DNA of 64,000 nucleotides from Pseudofabraea citricarpa (Eukaryota; Ascomycota; Leotiomycetes; Helotiales; Dermateaceae), in the NCBI GenBank assembly GCA_029641185.1, contig JAPWGK010000012.1:434001-498000 (forward strand). Reading direction: 5' to 3'. Shown piece after piece: positions 46,189 to 57,623 of the stretch; within the stretch, counting starts at the first letter, position 1, and each line of letters opens with the position of its first letter. The position numbers were made by a program, and so were the translations under genes. The notes below the pieces were generated by a model, which worked only from the letters and a program-made list of their open reading frames with translations, was not told where the DNA came from and searched no databases.

Positions 46189-46737
46189 GATAGTTAGCAA
46201 GTGCATTCGAAATTCTGCAAACCCATATTATATGAAGAAGGAATAACTCTTCTGGTAAGAACATGTGAGCTCGACTTACCATTTTGAAAAGCTACTCAAA
46301 AGAAGAAGAAAAAAAGGTATTGGGGTGACTTGTAAGGCTTCCGATATCCAATGCTTTTTGTTTTGATCGCGTGCATGTTTCGACCGCGAAATGAGACGCG
46401 TCAATGATTGGTAAAACGCGAGGCAGAAATTCAGCCTCGCGTTGAGTGGTGGTTGCTTCGTGACAACCGGACCCGCAAGCCCAGCCCAGCCAGCGTCAAC
46501 CCTTTCTAATTACTTCCCCAAGGAAACTCTCTGCGCTGCTTTCATCATCATCTTTCTCTTGTCAGCCGCTACTTTGCACAAAAACTCTAAGTCTGCCGCG
46601 CCTTTTTCGTGCAACAATTGCTTTCAGAAGACTCCGTACATTCCAGCAATCGCGCCTTTGTCCGAACTCTTCTCTTTCTCCCAAACAAACCTACACTACT
46701 TGCCGTCTCGCTCTGAATATACTTCCCTCATATCACT
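46189..46737. promoter_or_regulatory. divergent promoter of CHK1 and the UBE2C-like E2, with MCB and SCB boxes
   Basis: 549 bp. CGCGAAA at 46385-46391 matches the SCB core and ACGCGT at 46396-46401 is a perfect MCB, the sites bound by SBF/MBF-type factors at G1/S. A further ACGCGA is near 46415. They sit roughly midway between the two start codons. Confidence 0.55.
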
Positions 46738-47385
46738 ATGGACTTTGCTATGGAGGACAACCAAAACTCTGCTCCTGGCAGCCTGCCAGCTAACCAAGCA
46801 GCAAAGCTTGCACCGCGACGAGCTCCTGATGGCCAGAGCACTGCTAAACGGTTTGTCCTGCCCCTCCAACACTCGATCTGCGGACTAATTTGAGGATCAG
46901 ATTGCAAAATGAATTGATGCAACTCATGGTGTCGCCCGCACCAGGTGTTTCCGCATTCCCTTCTGCCGATGGGGATCTCTTCAAGTGGACTGCTACTATT
47001 GCTGGCCCAGACGACACGCCATACGCCAATCTTACCTTCAAGCTCACATTTGACTTCCCAAACAATTACCCTTATGCGGCCCCCACTGTTCTCTTCAAGA
47101 CTCCGATCTACCATCCCAATGTCGACTTCTCTGGTCGTATCTGCTTGGATATCTTGAAGGACAAGTGGACTGCAGCTTACAACATTCAAACTGTTCTGCT
47201 TAGTCTCCAGAGCTTACTTGGCGAGCCAAACAAGTAAGTTTTTAATTGCCCTATGTTTTTCATCTATGCTAATTCAATACAGCGCTTCGCCGTTGAATGG
47301 AGAGGCTGCCGAGTTGTGGGACAAGAACATGGAGGAGTTCAAGAGAAAAGTTCTTGGTCGACACCGTGATGTTGATGACGAATAA
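46738..47385 (+). CDS. ubiquitin-conjugating enzyme E2 C (UbcH10/Ubc11 type)
   Basis: Exons 46738-46850, 46901-47233 and 47283-47385 give 182 aa. The UBC fold is complete: [10 protein letters not shown] helix 1, [40 protein letters not shown], then the catalytic loop [19 protein letters not shown] with Cys as nucleophile, and [19 protein letters not shown]. The 35-residue N-terminal extension ([13 protein letters not shown]) is the hallmark of the APC/C-specific E2 UBE2C/UbcH10, which primes substrates for mitotic exit. Confidence 0.88.
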
Positions 47386-48423
47386 GCGAGTTGACACTTG
47401 AAGTAGGCGTAATGAATGTCGGTAGGGTTGTGCATAGTTCGGAGTGACTGTTTTTATGGCTTTGGGTTCTTTGTTTACGCGGCATGGTTGGCGGCGGTGG
47501 GGAGGAGTATTGGTTAATGTACTTGAACCTGTGCCTCTTATGGGAAGCACTTGGGGATTGCTGGACTGAGGTACTTGGATGCTTAATCCAAGTAACTTGG
47601 GTGTTTTGAATCAAGAATGTCAAGTTTTTGATACCCAATGACTACTTATGTTGTAGTGTAGAATCGGTGGATTGCCTTCATGAATTGTATTTTGTTTTGG
47701 AAGTCTATTTAAACCTAACATGAAGTTGATTTTGACAGGTAATATCTCAGTATTGTGCTGCACTTTACTCTAGATCTGTTTGAGTTGCATAAAGCATAAT
47801 AGCATGGAGTAACTTCATAAGATGTGGCAACATGAAGCGTTTGCCAGTGAGAAGTAGTCAACAGCCAAAAAGTATCATAGTATTCACAAGTATTACATGT
47901 TGAGACACGACATAACCTCGAGGGGTTGAGTATCACCAAACTATCAATGTCACTGTCTATACAGCTCCGCACTCATTCTTTGTAAAGCAAATAGAGGTTG
48001 TTGTTGATGAGGTTGGTTCGAAAATTGTAAAGAGACTATAAGAAACAAAAAAGGGTAAACTGGGGACTAGTTCATGCAAGAATTGGAGTTGAAATTCCAA
48101 ACAAAGACAGGTATTGGGTCAAGGAATGGCCCACCAATGTCATCTGGCGAGGTCCTTAGTACTGGGATGGTGCATCTGGGCCGCTGCTCTGGGGAGAGTG
48201 CCGAGGAACAGGTATACATTTCGAAACCTTTTGAAGAATCCAACTTGAACCCCTCATATCACTGCTTGTCAGCTTAACACTTTGCACGAACTGTTTCCAA
48301 CCATAGCACAAGGCAATGGGAAGCAAAGGTAAATTCCTTTTGTGGTTGTATTCGCTAACCATAGCAAACTGAATGCCAACTCCACCCAGATATTCCCCAT
48401 CCCAAATGCAATATGACGAACAT
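47386..48423. other. intergenic between convergent E2 and eL31 genes
   Basis: 1038 bp. AT-rich, no coding region supported; both 3' UTRs lie here. Confidence 0.4.
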
Positions 48424-48934
48424 CTAAGCATCCTCGACAAGAGCGGTTTGGAGTCCCTTTGCATCCTTAACATTGACGGCCTGAACGTAGCTGTAGAGCT
48501 TTTCCTTTGCTGATTCTTCATCATTTCGCTTTCTGGAGATTCTGATGCGGAGTCTGTATGGGACACCCTTGATACCAGCTTCCCAGACCTTCTTGTTCAA
48601 CTGGGGGTCGAGGCGGACATCGGTGGTTCCCTATTTGGTTCTGATCAGCTTCCCTTTCTTTCAATTCCTTTCCATTCCTTTGTAGTTTCGAGGTTCCCGT
48701 ACCATTGACTTAGTTGCGAATGCCTTAATCTCCTTGATGGCTCTTGGGGCACGCTTCTTGAAGGAAACGCCATGAAGCTGAAATGATGTTAGTGCCTTTC
48801 CCGCGCCTTCGTGTTATACGTTTGTATCAACATACTCTCTTGTGCAAGTGGATGGTGTACTCGCGCGCAACGACATCTGCAATGGCGGATCTGGTGGCCT
48901 TGCCAGCGGGCTTCTTGGTAGTCTTGGTCGACAT
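48424..48934 (-). CDS. RPL31: 60S ribosomal protein eL31
   Basis: Exons 48934-48836, 48777-48703 and 48630-48424 give 126 aa. It reads MSTKTTKKPAGKATRSAIAD, then VVAREYTIHLHKR, LHGVSFKKRAPRAIKEIKAF, TDVRLDPQLNKKVWEAGIKG and VPYRLRIRISRKRNDEESAK, the eL31 sequence throughout. It lies at the peptide exit tunnel of the large subunit. The short first exon plus two early introns is typical for fungal ribosomal protein genes. Confidence 0.95.
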
Positions 48935-49439
48935 TTCTAAGAGAATTGTTAGATTTTGCCTCTAAGGGAAGACTGTTTTGCAGCGACGTACTGGAGGAGG
49001 TTGTCGTCGGGATTTGGCGTTCGTGAAAAGAAAACCGGTCGAAATTCGATTGTGGGAATTTGTTGCTAGAATTGGTGTGTGGTGCTAAGCTAAGCGAGCG
49101 TCGTGCTAGTAAGCCAAAAGAGGATTAGCGGTTATTTGCTAGCGTGGAGTTGCCAAGTTGTGTAATGCGCGACTGGACAACGACTTGTCGTCGACGGCAA
49201 CAACATGAAATTCGCCCTGTCGAACTAATCTGCACCGGGTGCGGCATTCAGCGAGTTGATATTGCAAGTTCAATATCCTCATATCGATCTTCCACAACTC
49301 CGCTCATCCCAGATCCCCATTCGCTCGTTACGCAGGATCAACAACTCCCTCCCAACCACCACAGTCACCATCCCTTACCTCACACTCCTTAAGACCGAAT
49401 TGACTCAATATCGCGACATCCTTACATACAACTGTCAAT
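48935..49439. promoter_or_regulatory. divergent promoter of eL31 and RAX1
   Basis: 505 bp with no gene. The half nearer RAX1 has C/A-rich leader-like sequence (49290-49390). Confidence 0.45.
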
Positions 49440-50673
49440 ATGGCCTCTCCATCGCCAACCCCAGACCTGGTTCGAAATCGACTGCCTACACTCTTTGAAG
49501 TCCTGAGCAGGAGGACATTACCCCCTGTGGACCTATTCTCGTACTACATATACATGCGCGACCAGCAAAAATCGGTGGATTACTTGGATTTTTGGTAAAT
49601 GAGGAGAAAGTTATCGTGGTGGCATATCTAACATTTGACAGGCTTGATGTTGCTCAACATATGTCCCTCTGTAGACACTACGTACGAGAATTGCGCCGAT
49701 CGGTAATGATTGGTACGCCAGATGGAAGCAAAACACAGTCGAAACGATCATCGCAGATTTTAGAAGGGTTGGGCGACATGAATCGAGATGGAGCCGGCCC
49801 GTCGATGTTGAAGACAGAGAAGGAGAGGAATCAAGATGCCCAGATGTCAGCATTCTTGCGCGAAGAGAACCCCAGCGGACCGGGTATTGGACAAGCCATT
49901 GGACACTCCCCGCAGAGCAGTCTTGGTTCTCAGCAATCTGGGTTACGACAAATGGGTTCTAACGGAGGACAACCCCGACCTAGTTTCATGAGCAGTCCAC
50001 TCGAATTGACCTCGGACTCAAACTCACCACCGCACTCGGTAGCCAGGGCTGATATCAGAGCCTCAGCTGAGAAGATTCTATACACCTACCTACTACCAGG
50101 CGCCGAACGTGAGATCATCCTGCCTCACAGTATCATCCAGAGTATTACTACCTCAATCGAAGAGGAAGGAAGAGATGACCCGGAAGTCTTTGATGCCGCC
50201 AAGGATTATGTGTTTCAAGCAATGGAAAGAGATGCATACCCTGGTTTCTTGAGAATGAAAGCACTTGGAAATCTTGTACCGCCGTCAATGATGTTAAGAT
50301 TGATCATTGGTCTTTTAGCCATGTTCGCTGGATTCTGGGTTTCGTTTATCCTCATCTTCCTTGACTATTCCCGCCTCACTCGTCTTTGGGTATGTGCTAT
50401 CAAGCTACTGGTCTGTTAAATGCTAATTATCTATAGCTCATCCTACCGTACACAGTTGGAGTATACTTACTTGCGTCTCACCAATATCGTCTTGATCCCC
50501 TACTGGCCCTCGTCGGTTACAGCGAATACACGTTTATGAGCTTCTCCAAAATACGGGAACCTTACGTTCGCAAGCTGCTGAACAGACGTGCTCTTATGGT
50601 TCTGGCGGTTACGATACTAATCGATGCCGCGCTTGTGGTGCTATTCGTATTCGTACCTGGAAAACGATTGTAA
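49440..50673 (+). CDS. RAX1: RAX1-like membrane protein with RGS-type N-terminus
   Basis: Exons 49440-49594, 49642-50389 and 50437-50673 give 379 aa. The N-terminal half is RGS-like (LPTLFEVLSRRTLPPVDLFSYYIYM, DYLDFWLDVAQHMSLCRHYVREL; then ILYTYLLPGAEREIILP, DPEVFDAAKDYVFQAMERDAYPGFLRMKAL). A Ser/Gln-rich loop of about 100 residues splits it. Three membrane helices end the protein (LIIGLLAMFAGFWVSFILIF, LILPYTVGVYLLASH, ALMVLAVTILIDAALVVLFVFVP). This is the plan of yeast RAX1 and Aspergillus Rax1, needed for polarity and growth-site marking. Confidence 0.8.
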
Positions 50674-51042
50674 AAGCCCACAACGGAGGTCTCTTTGCAA
50701 CTCAAAAGGTGTTACACGGTCATGGATTGGGAGTGTATTAGGTAGCGGGTGGGTCGGTGTTACAGCGTTCCAGGCGTCTTTTTTCTATTGCTATTTGGGC
50801 TCACACTTTTTCCAAGGCCATGCAACGTCATGATGATTTCTTTCTTTTGTCTTTATTTTCACTTCTTGTGTGGCTGGTTCTTCTTTCTAATACAATACCC
50901 CGAGCCTTCGGAGCTCAAAGAGCCTCTTCTCTTCTTCTATGCAATAAGCATCATGCAGACTTTGCATGTCCCATAGCTAGCAAACGATAGCAATTTACGC
51001 ACATGCCCTGAATTATAACTCGATTCGTGAGATGCGCTCAAC
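50674..51042. other. intergenic between convergent RAX1 and CSN7 genes
   Basis: 369 bp of T-rich 3' sequence; nothing else seen. Confidence 0.4.
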
Positions 51043-52000
51043 TCACTTTCCAAAACTGATCTTTGCGAAGCCCTTGGTCTTCTTGTTCGATCCCTTTCTA
51101 TCGTCGTCGTCCTCATCATCTTCGTCCATGTCATAATCACCATCAGCATCAAATGCACCGTTCCCCCGCTTCATGGCAGCGCCAGGGCCTAGTCTTCTTC
51201 CCAATCCAAATACCCCACCTCCAGACTCCTTGTTGCCCTTCTCGTTGTTCTTGCTGTCCTGAATCAGAGCCTCCATGTGTATATTCCACTCTGCTTCCTC
51301 CTTATGACGCTGCAGAGCTTCGGCCTTGATCTTCAAGATCTGTGCCTCTAGATCCTGTAGGGTGGAGACGCAACGGTTTGACCATGACGACAAGGTATCC
51401 AGCATGGAAGGGATGCTATTAGGTTGCAAGTCCCGCAAAGGCGAGACGGCAGAGACACTCACGAGTTGGTGGTACGGGTCAAGGGTACCTGACAGCAGTC
51501 CGGCGTAGATGGCAGAGATGACGAGATCCTCCAGTTCTCGTGTGGTCTCGAGACCCAGAGCTGCAAGCAGACTGGCATAGCTGAGATCTGCTGGGTTCTT
51601 GGCTAGAGTCAAGAAGGAGAGCTGGCGCAGCTTGAGGGTTTGTGCCTCGTTGAGAGGTGGGAGGTCCTTGGTGGAGGTGTAGTCCTGGTACGTGCCATAA
51701 CTAAAGATCTTGAGCAGCGAGAGATGAGAGCTGTATTCGGGGCTGGAGGCCAACGCTTGGATCTGCGATGTGCTTAGCAGCTCGCTGAAGATGAAGGTGT
51801 TGGGGTGTGAAGTTGCACGTATGATTAGGTCGGCAGCGGCGCGGGGTGAGGAGGCTGACTTGGTCAGAGCCAGGAAGGGCTGTGGAGATTAACGCAGTCA
51901 GTCTGGGATTCTCCTCTCGTGCCTGTGATGAAGATTGCCATTGCGGGGGGTTGTCTTCTTTCCCTACCTCCAGAGCGTTCAGAGCCTTCTGCTGCTCCAT
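51043..52000 (-). CDS. CSN7: COP9 signalosome subunit 7 (PCI domain)
   Basis: Exons 52000-51968 and 51879-51043 give 289 aa. It starts MEQQKALNALE joined to PFLALTKSASSPRAAADLII and continues with the CSN7 text TFIFSELLSTSQIQAL, YSSHLSLLKIFSYGTYQDY, LPPLNEAQTLKLRQLSFLTL and LEDLVISAIYAGLLSGTLD, a winged-helix PCI domain. A helical SWSNRCVSTLQDLEAQIL and an acidic/basic tail (DMDEDDEDDDDRK) follow. CSN7 belongs to the complex that removes NEDD8 from cullins. A second in-frame ATG at 52102 upstream is not preferred. Confidence 0.88.
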
Positions 52001-53435
52001 GTTGACTGGGACTGGGTCTGATTCGTGGGTTGTTTTGTTTTCTGGAGCTGGGAGAGTGGTAGCCTCGTTTGGCTGGAGGGAAGCTGTTCGGCAAGGTTCC
52101 AAGGTTGTGAAGATGGGCGGTGGCAGCTATTGCCGATGTGTCTTGGCTCGGTTATCGGTTAATCGTTGCCTCAGACTCGCTGCTGGCAGACTTCAAACGC
52201 GACTCGCTCTCGAAATTTTTCTTTGCGCCCCCTTCGTCCCCTCTGGTTGTTTGGGAGTGAACGATCGACGACGGGAGCGATCGTTGACCAGGACTTCTTC
52301 TTGGCTCGTGAAACGGTTGAAACGTGGTGCTGGGAAGAGTCAAGCTGGCGTGTCAGAAGCGTCTCGGAAAGTAGGGAGGGAATGTTATCGCTATCAAATC
52401 AAGCTTACTTAAGCATATCTTGTGATTCTTGTCCCGTCGGTCGGTCTGAAGTCTCGCCGCTAAGCCACTTTGTCGCCTTCCATTCTGGGTGGGTTGATGT
52501 GTGCTGATATCAGTTCACACTTGCAGCATTTATTGCACAGGGGAGTTACATGAGCAATTGCGTGGCCTCTGCCGAAATGCGACCATTTATCCAATTTTCA
52601 ATACTCTGTAATCATAGCTACATGTACTGTATGCACGAGGACTTGGGATTATTGTCAAAGCGGATTCCAAAGCGATTAGAAAACTAGCGACAACAGGGCC
52701 TCGAGCGGAGCGCATTGACACTCAAATCCAGCCGGGGATGCACCTGAACACAGAGAGCCGTGTTTCCTTTGTGTGCTCCGACCCTGGCTGGATGCTGGAT
52801 GGAGCCTCTCTTTTGCTTAGCACTACTCCTGGACTCCGAGCAGGAACAGAGGAAGAGGAAGCGGGCTGATGTGGTGGTGGAGGAGCCGCCGCCCCTATGC
52901 ATACGCACATCAATTTCTTAGTGATAACTCCGGACTTCCCTATTGTCCATTACCACTACCACTACCGTTCCCTCTCTCTCTTGTCCTCTCCGCCCTTCTC
53001 TCGATCTCTCTCATATTCCTAACCTCTGCGCTTTTCTGTTTGTTTGTAGTGACATATCAAAACCGGAACCTGCACTTCACGAGACATTGGCGAAACAGGT
53101 GGCTCTTCAAATGCCAATTTTGGTGGCGCAGATCAGATCGTGATATTTACCCGCATTCGTCCACGACCCAGGACAACGCAACTCCAGAGACTCGTTAATC
53201 TTTCCTACGACAGCTATAATCAACTCTTGAGCTTGCGCAGGAGCTGGCCTTCTGTTGTTGTTTTTCTATTACTGTACATATTGTGAGTCTCAGCGTCTTT
53301 GTATTACGCTCAGCTCCTCTTTGTGTAATCATGCTGACGGCAGATCAGTAATACACGCTTATAGCGCTCGACGATACGAGAACAGTCAAAAGTAACCTGC
53401 CTCCCACCCGGGATACGCAGCATACATCCTCCAAT
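52001..53435. promoter_or_regulatory. divergent upstream region of CSN7 and the copper ATPase
   Basis: 1435 bp. Several ORFs (e.g. 51846-52412 +) overlap the CSN7 promoter but lack recognisable features. 52930-53000 is rich in CTACCACTACC and CTCTCTC leader sequence. I saw no clear copper-response element. Confidence 0.4.
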
Positions 53436-56400
53436 ATGGCACCTACATACCTAAAAGTCGCATCGAGGGAACCGACGTCCCAGCCGCTGGGGAGTGCGCC
53501 GACAGCGCATATGGCAACCACAACACTAAAGGTCGGTGGCATGACTTGCGGGGCATGTACATCGGCTGTCGAGTCAGGATTCAAGGGCGTAGATGGCGTC
53601 GGAAATGTCTCTGTGAGCTTGGTGATGGAGAGAGCTGTAGTGATTCACGACCCAACAAAGATATCGGCCGAGAAAATCCAAGAGACGATTGAAGATCGGG
53701 GGTTTGACGCAGAGGTTCTGGCTACAGATCTGCCATCACCCATGTTTGACCGGAATACCGATTTATATGACGAAGATGAAAGGTCAGAAGCAGAAGACGA
53801 CGCCCCACGAACGACGACAACGACACTAGCTGTGGAGGGAATGACTTGTGGAGCATGCACATCCGCGGTCGAGGGTGGATTTAAGGATGTAGCGGGAGTA
53901 AAGAGCTTCAGCATATCATTGTTATCTGAACGAGCAGTAGTAGAGCACGATGCGTCAATACTCAGTGCTGAAAAGATCGCCGAGATCATAGAGGACCGGG
54001 GTTTTGGTGCGGAAATTGTTGAGACACAATTGACAGCACCTGCCAAGAGCAAAAAGGCGCGGCGAGGCAGTACGTCAAGCAAGGAGAAAATTGCAACAAC
54101 TACTGTTGCTATCGAAGGCATGACTTGCGGAGCATGCACATCAGCGGTTGAAGGTGGATTCAAGGATCTGGAAGGTCTGATCCAATTCAATATCAGTTTA
54201 CTAGCTGAGCGGGCTATCATCATCCATGATCCTGCAAAATTGTCTTCAGAAAAGATCGCAGAAATTATCGAAGATCGAGGTTTTGATGCCCAGATTATCT
54301 CAACGCAGCTAGGAAGCGCTGGCGAAGCAGCTGATGCGGCAACTGCACAATTTAAGGTCTTCGGAGTCCAGGATGCAGCTCATGCTACATTGCTAGAAGA
54401 ACGGCTTCAAGCCATGCCCGGAGTGAACTCAGCCAAGATCAGCTTAGCTACGAACCGGTTAACAATTTCTCATTTACCCAATATTGCCGGTCTCAGAGCT
54501 CTTGTCGAACTCATCGAATCGCAAGGCTACAATGCTCTGGTCGCCGAGAACGACGACAACAATGCTCAATTAGAATCGCTCGCAAAGACTCGAGAGATTA
54601 CCGAATGGCGTCGAGCTTTCAAGACGTCTTTAACATTTGCTATCCCAGTATTTTTAATCAGCATGGTTATTCCTATGCTACTTCCAGCTCTAGATTTCGG
54701 CAGCTTGATTGTTTTCTGTCCTGGCCTCTATTTAGGCGACATAATTTGTTTAGCCCTCACTATACCTGTCCAATTCGGAATTGGAAAGCGTTTTTATGTC
54801 TCTGCATACAAGTCCATGAAACACGGTTCGCCCACCATGGACGTTTTGGTTGTACTTGGAACCTCGGCCGCTTTCTTCTTCAGTTGCGCCGCAATGATGG
54901 TATCAATCTGCCTACCACCACACACCCGACCTAGTACCATCTTCGACACCAGCAGCATGCTTATCACCTTCATCACTCTCGGCAGATACTTGGAGAACAA
55001 TGCAAAGGGCCAAACTTCAAAAGCCTTATCTCGACTAATGTCCCTAGCTCCATCTATGGCTACAATCTATGCAGACCCCATCGCTGCAGAAAAGGCAGCC
55101 GAGGGCTGGGAAATGGCTCTTGCATCTGGTAATGAGCCTAAGACACCTACGCAGCAAGGAAATGCCGCAGAAGAAAAGGTCATCCCTACAGAGCTTATTC
55201 AAGTTGGCGATATTGTTATTCTACGACCAGGCGATAAGATTCCAGCTGACGGAACCGTTACAAGAGGTGAGACCCATGTGGATGAGAGTATGGTTACCGG
55301 AGAAGCCATGCCAGTTCAGAAGCGCAAAGGAAACCTATTGATCGGAGGTACTGTCAACGGTACTGGTCGTGTCGATTTCCGCGTTACAAGAGCTGGTAGA
55401 GACACCCAACTCAGTCAGATCGTCAAGCTTGTTCAAGATGCTCAAACCACCAGAGCACCAATTCAACGCCTGGCTGATACCATCGCCGGTTATTTCGTTC
55501 CATCCATTCTTGCTCTTGGCCTTCTAACTTTCACCACCTGGATGATTCTTAGTCACGTTCTCACTAACCCACCTAAGATTTTTGTTGATGAAGCCAGTGG
55601 TGGTAAATTCATGGTCTGCGTCAAGCTTTGTATTTCAGTCATTGTATTCGCATGTCCTTGTGCCTTGGGTTTGGCAACACCAACTGCCGTCATGGTAGGA
55701 ACTGGAGTTGGTGCTGAGAATGGTATCTTGGTCAAAGGAGGTGCTGCACTTGAAACTGCCACCAAAATCACCCAAGTTGTACTTGACAAGACTGGAACCT
55801 TGACCCACGGAAAGATGAGCGTCGCCAAATGTGAATTGGTATCGACATGGGAGAACAACGAATGGCGACGAAAACTCTGGTGGTCAATTGTTGGGTTGGC
55901 CGAAATGGGAAGCGAGCATCCCATCGGCAAAGCTATCCTTGCAGCCGCAAAGGAGCAGCTTCAATTGGGACCGGAAGATACCATTGATGGAAGTGTTGGC
56001 GATTTTGAAGCTGCTGTTGGAAAGGGTATCAACGCCTTCGTCGAGCCGGCTACTAGTACTGAGCGAGCACGATACCGTGTCTTAATCGGCAATGTTCGTT
56101 TCCTCCGAGACAACCAGGTTGAGGTACCAGCTTCTGCTGTGGATGCCTCCGAGGAGGCAAACGTCAAGGCATCGGGAGCCAAAGCAGCATCAGCAGGAAC
56201 AACCAATATCTTTATTGCTGTTGATGGCGTCTATAGTGGACATCTCTGTCTCTCGGATATTGTCAAGGATTCTGCTCAAAGTGCTATTGCTGCTCTTCAC
56301 AGAATGGGTATCAAAACTGCAATTGTCACTGGTGATCAAAGGTCTACAGCTCTCGCAGTCGCCCGCATGGTTGGTATCGCACCTGAAAATGTACACGCTG

Positions 56401-56990
56401 GTGTGACACCCGACCAAAAACAATCTATCATCCGCGACCTACAAGAACAAGGCGAATGCGTAGCTATGGTCGGCGACGGAATCAATGACTCTCCCGCTCT
56501 TGCAACAGCAGATGTAGGAATCGCCATGTCATCAGGTACTGACGTAGCTATGGAAGCTGCCGATATCGTACTGATGAAATCCGACAAGCTGATGGACATC
56601 CCAGCCTCGATCGACCTAGCCCGCTCAATATTCAAGCGCATAAAGCTGAATCTTACTTGGGCATGCGGCTACAACCTCATCGGACTCCCCTTCGCTATGG
56701 GAGTCTTCCTTCCATTCGGATTGCACTTACATCCCATGGCGGCCGGTGCAGCTATGGCCCTCAGCAGTGTAAGCGTCGTCGCGAGCAGTCTGATGCTAAA
56801 ATTCTGGAAGCGCCCACAATGGATGGAAGACGCGCTCATGGAAGAAAAGGGACAGCTCCGCAAGAAGGGCAAGGGATGGGGTCTCAATGGCCTCGTCGGT
56901 CGCGCGCAAGATCTGCTGAGTGCCGTATCTGGGCGCAAGAGGCAGCAAGAGGAAGGTTACTTACCCCTCAACTCTCTAGAGCATGTATAG
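53436..56990 (+). CDS. CCC2: copper-transporting P1B-type ATPase (CCC2/ATP7 type)
   Basis: Single exon, 1184 aa. Three HMA copper-binding domains with GMTCGACTSAVE are at about residues 35, 135 and 228, and a fourth, degenerate HMA without CxxC is at about 305-370. Membrane helices, the ion-site motif CPCALGLATPTA (about 739), the phosphatase loop TGEAMP (about 621), phosphorylation motif DKTGTLT (about 784), SEHPIGKAI (nucleotide domain) and GDGINDSPALATADVGIAMSSG (about 1012) follow in order. It pumps Cu(I) into the late Golgi to load multicopper oxidases. No intron. Confidence 0.95.
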   Translation: MAPTYLKVASREPTSQPLGSAPTAHMATTTLKVGGMTCGACTSAVESGFKGVDGVGNVSVSLVMERAVVIHDPTKISAEKIQETIEDRGFDAEVLATDLPSPMFDRNTDLYDEDERSEAEDDAPRTTTTTLAVEGMTCGACTSAVEGGFKDVAGVKSFSISLLSERAVVEHDASILSAEKIAEIIEDRGFGAEIVETQLTAPAKSKKARRGSTSSKEKIATTTVAIEGMTCGACTSAVEGGFKDLEGLIQFNISLLAERAIIIHDPAKLSSEKIAEIIEDRGFDAQIISTQLGSAGEAADAATAQFKVFGVQDAAHATLLEERLQAMPGVNSAKISLATNRLTISHLPNIAGLRALVELIESQGYNALVAENDDNNAQLESLAKTREITEWRRAFKTSLTFAIPVFLISMVIPMLLPALDFGSLIVFCPGLYLGDIICLALTIPVQFGIGKRFYVSAYKSMKHGSPTMDVLVVLGTSAAFFFSCAAMMVSICLPPHTRPSTIFDTSSMLITFITLGRYLENNAKGQTSKALSRLMSLAPSMATIYADPIAAEKAAEGWEMALASGNEPKTPTQQGNAAEEKVIPTELIQVGDIVILRPGDKIPADGTVTRGETHVDESMVTGEAMPVQKRKGNLLIGGTVNGTGRVDFRVTRAGRDTQLSQIVKLVQDAQTTRAPIQRLADTIAGYFVPSILALGLLTFTTWMILSHVLTNPPKIFVDEASGGKFMVCVKLCISVIVFACPCALGLATPTAVMVGTGVGAENGILVKGGAALETATKITQVVLDKTGTLTHGKMSVAKCELVSTWENNEWRRKLWWSIVGLAEMGSEHPIGKAILAAAKEQLQLGPEDTIDGSVGDFEAAVGKGINAFVEPATSTERARYRVLIGNVRFLRDNQVEVPASAVDASEEANVKASGAKAASAGTTNIFIAVDGVYSGHLCLSDIVKDSAQSAIAALHRMGIKTAIVTGDQRSTALAVARMVGIAPENVHAGVTPDQKQSIIRDLQEQGECVAMVGDGINDSPALATADVGIAMSSGTDVAMEAADIVLMKSDKLMDIPASIDLARSIFKRIKLNLTWACGYNLIGLPFAMGVFLPFGLHLHPMAAGAAMALSSVSVVASSLMLKFWKRPQWMEDALMEEKGQLRKKGKGWGLNGLVGRAQDLLSAVSGRKRQQEEGYLPLNSLEHV

Positions 56991-57623
56991 ACAGCTCTTC
57001 TTTCTTTTTCGTTTTTCACCTATCGGCTTTTTCTTTTGTTCATCATTGCGGAGTTGGGGTTTGGGGATAGGATAGGATAGGAATGGGAATGAATATGTTC
57101 GGGATGATCTGGAGATTGGATGGGGATTGGATAGACCTCTGGTGTAGCGTATAACTGCATAGCATAGCGTTGCGTTACTTGCTCACTTCCAAAGCACTAA
57201 ATGAGTATTGAAGATTCTTCTCAATTGTTGTGTTCTATCTTCTGTGGTGTAGCCCTGATCTTAATATAGATTTGACTTGGCCTGGATTACTGTAGATCGT
57301 GTGTAGATCTGGCGGCTGCTTGCTCAGCCCCGCCAAAGAATGCAATGCAGCGACACGAACGAAAACTTCCCCACCACTAGCTACAAAACCACCGCATTGA
57401 CCGAAGACAGCTCACAGTGACAACACAGGTTCGTCGCTAGCCACAACCACATTTCTCTTATTCTTGTGTTTTTATCACACAAGCTGTCCTGTCTGTTGGT
57501 GGGGTTTTGCAGCATGAGCTCTTTTTGGCTCATGCCGACGTCATTTGCTATACATGTACCTCGACCCCTGAAAACGATAGCTGACTCTTTAGATACAAGC
57601 TCACTGCGAGAACAAGAAGCATC
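56991..57623. other. intergenic: copper ATPase 3' region and glycosylase promoter
   Basis: 633 bp; GGATAG/GGAATG short runs at 57065-57140. No gene supported. Confidence 0.4.

Noticed and set aside
51846..52412. 188-aa plus-strand ORF over the CSN7 start
   Set aside because: Overlaps CSN7 exons antisense and has no recognisable domain.
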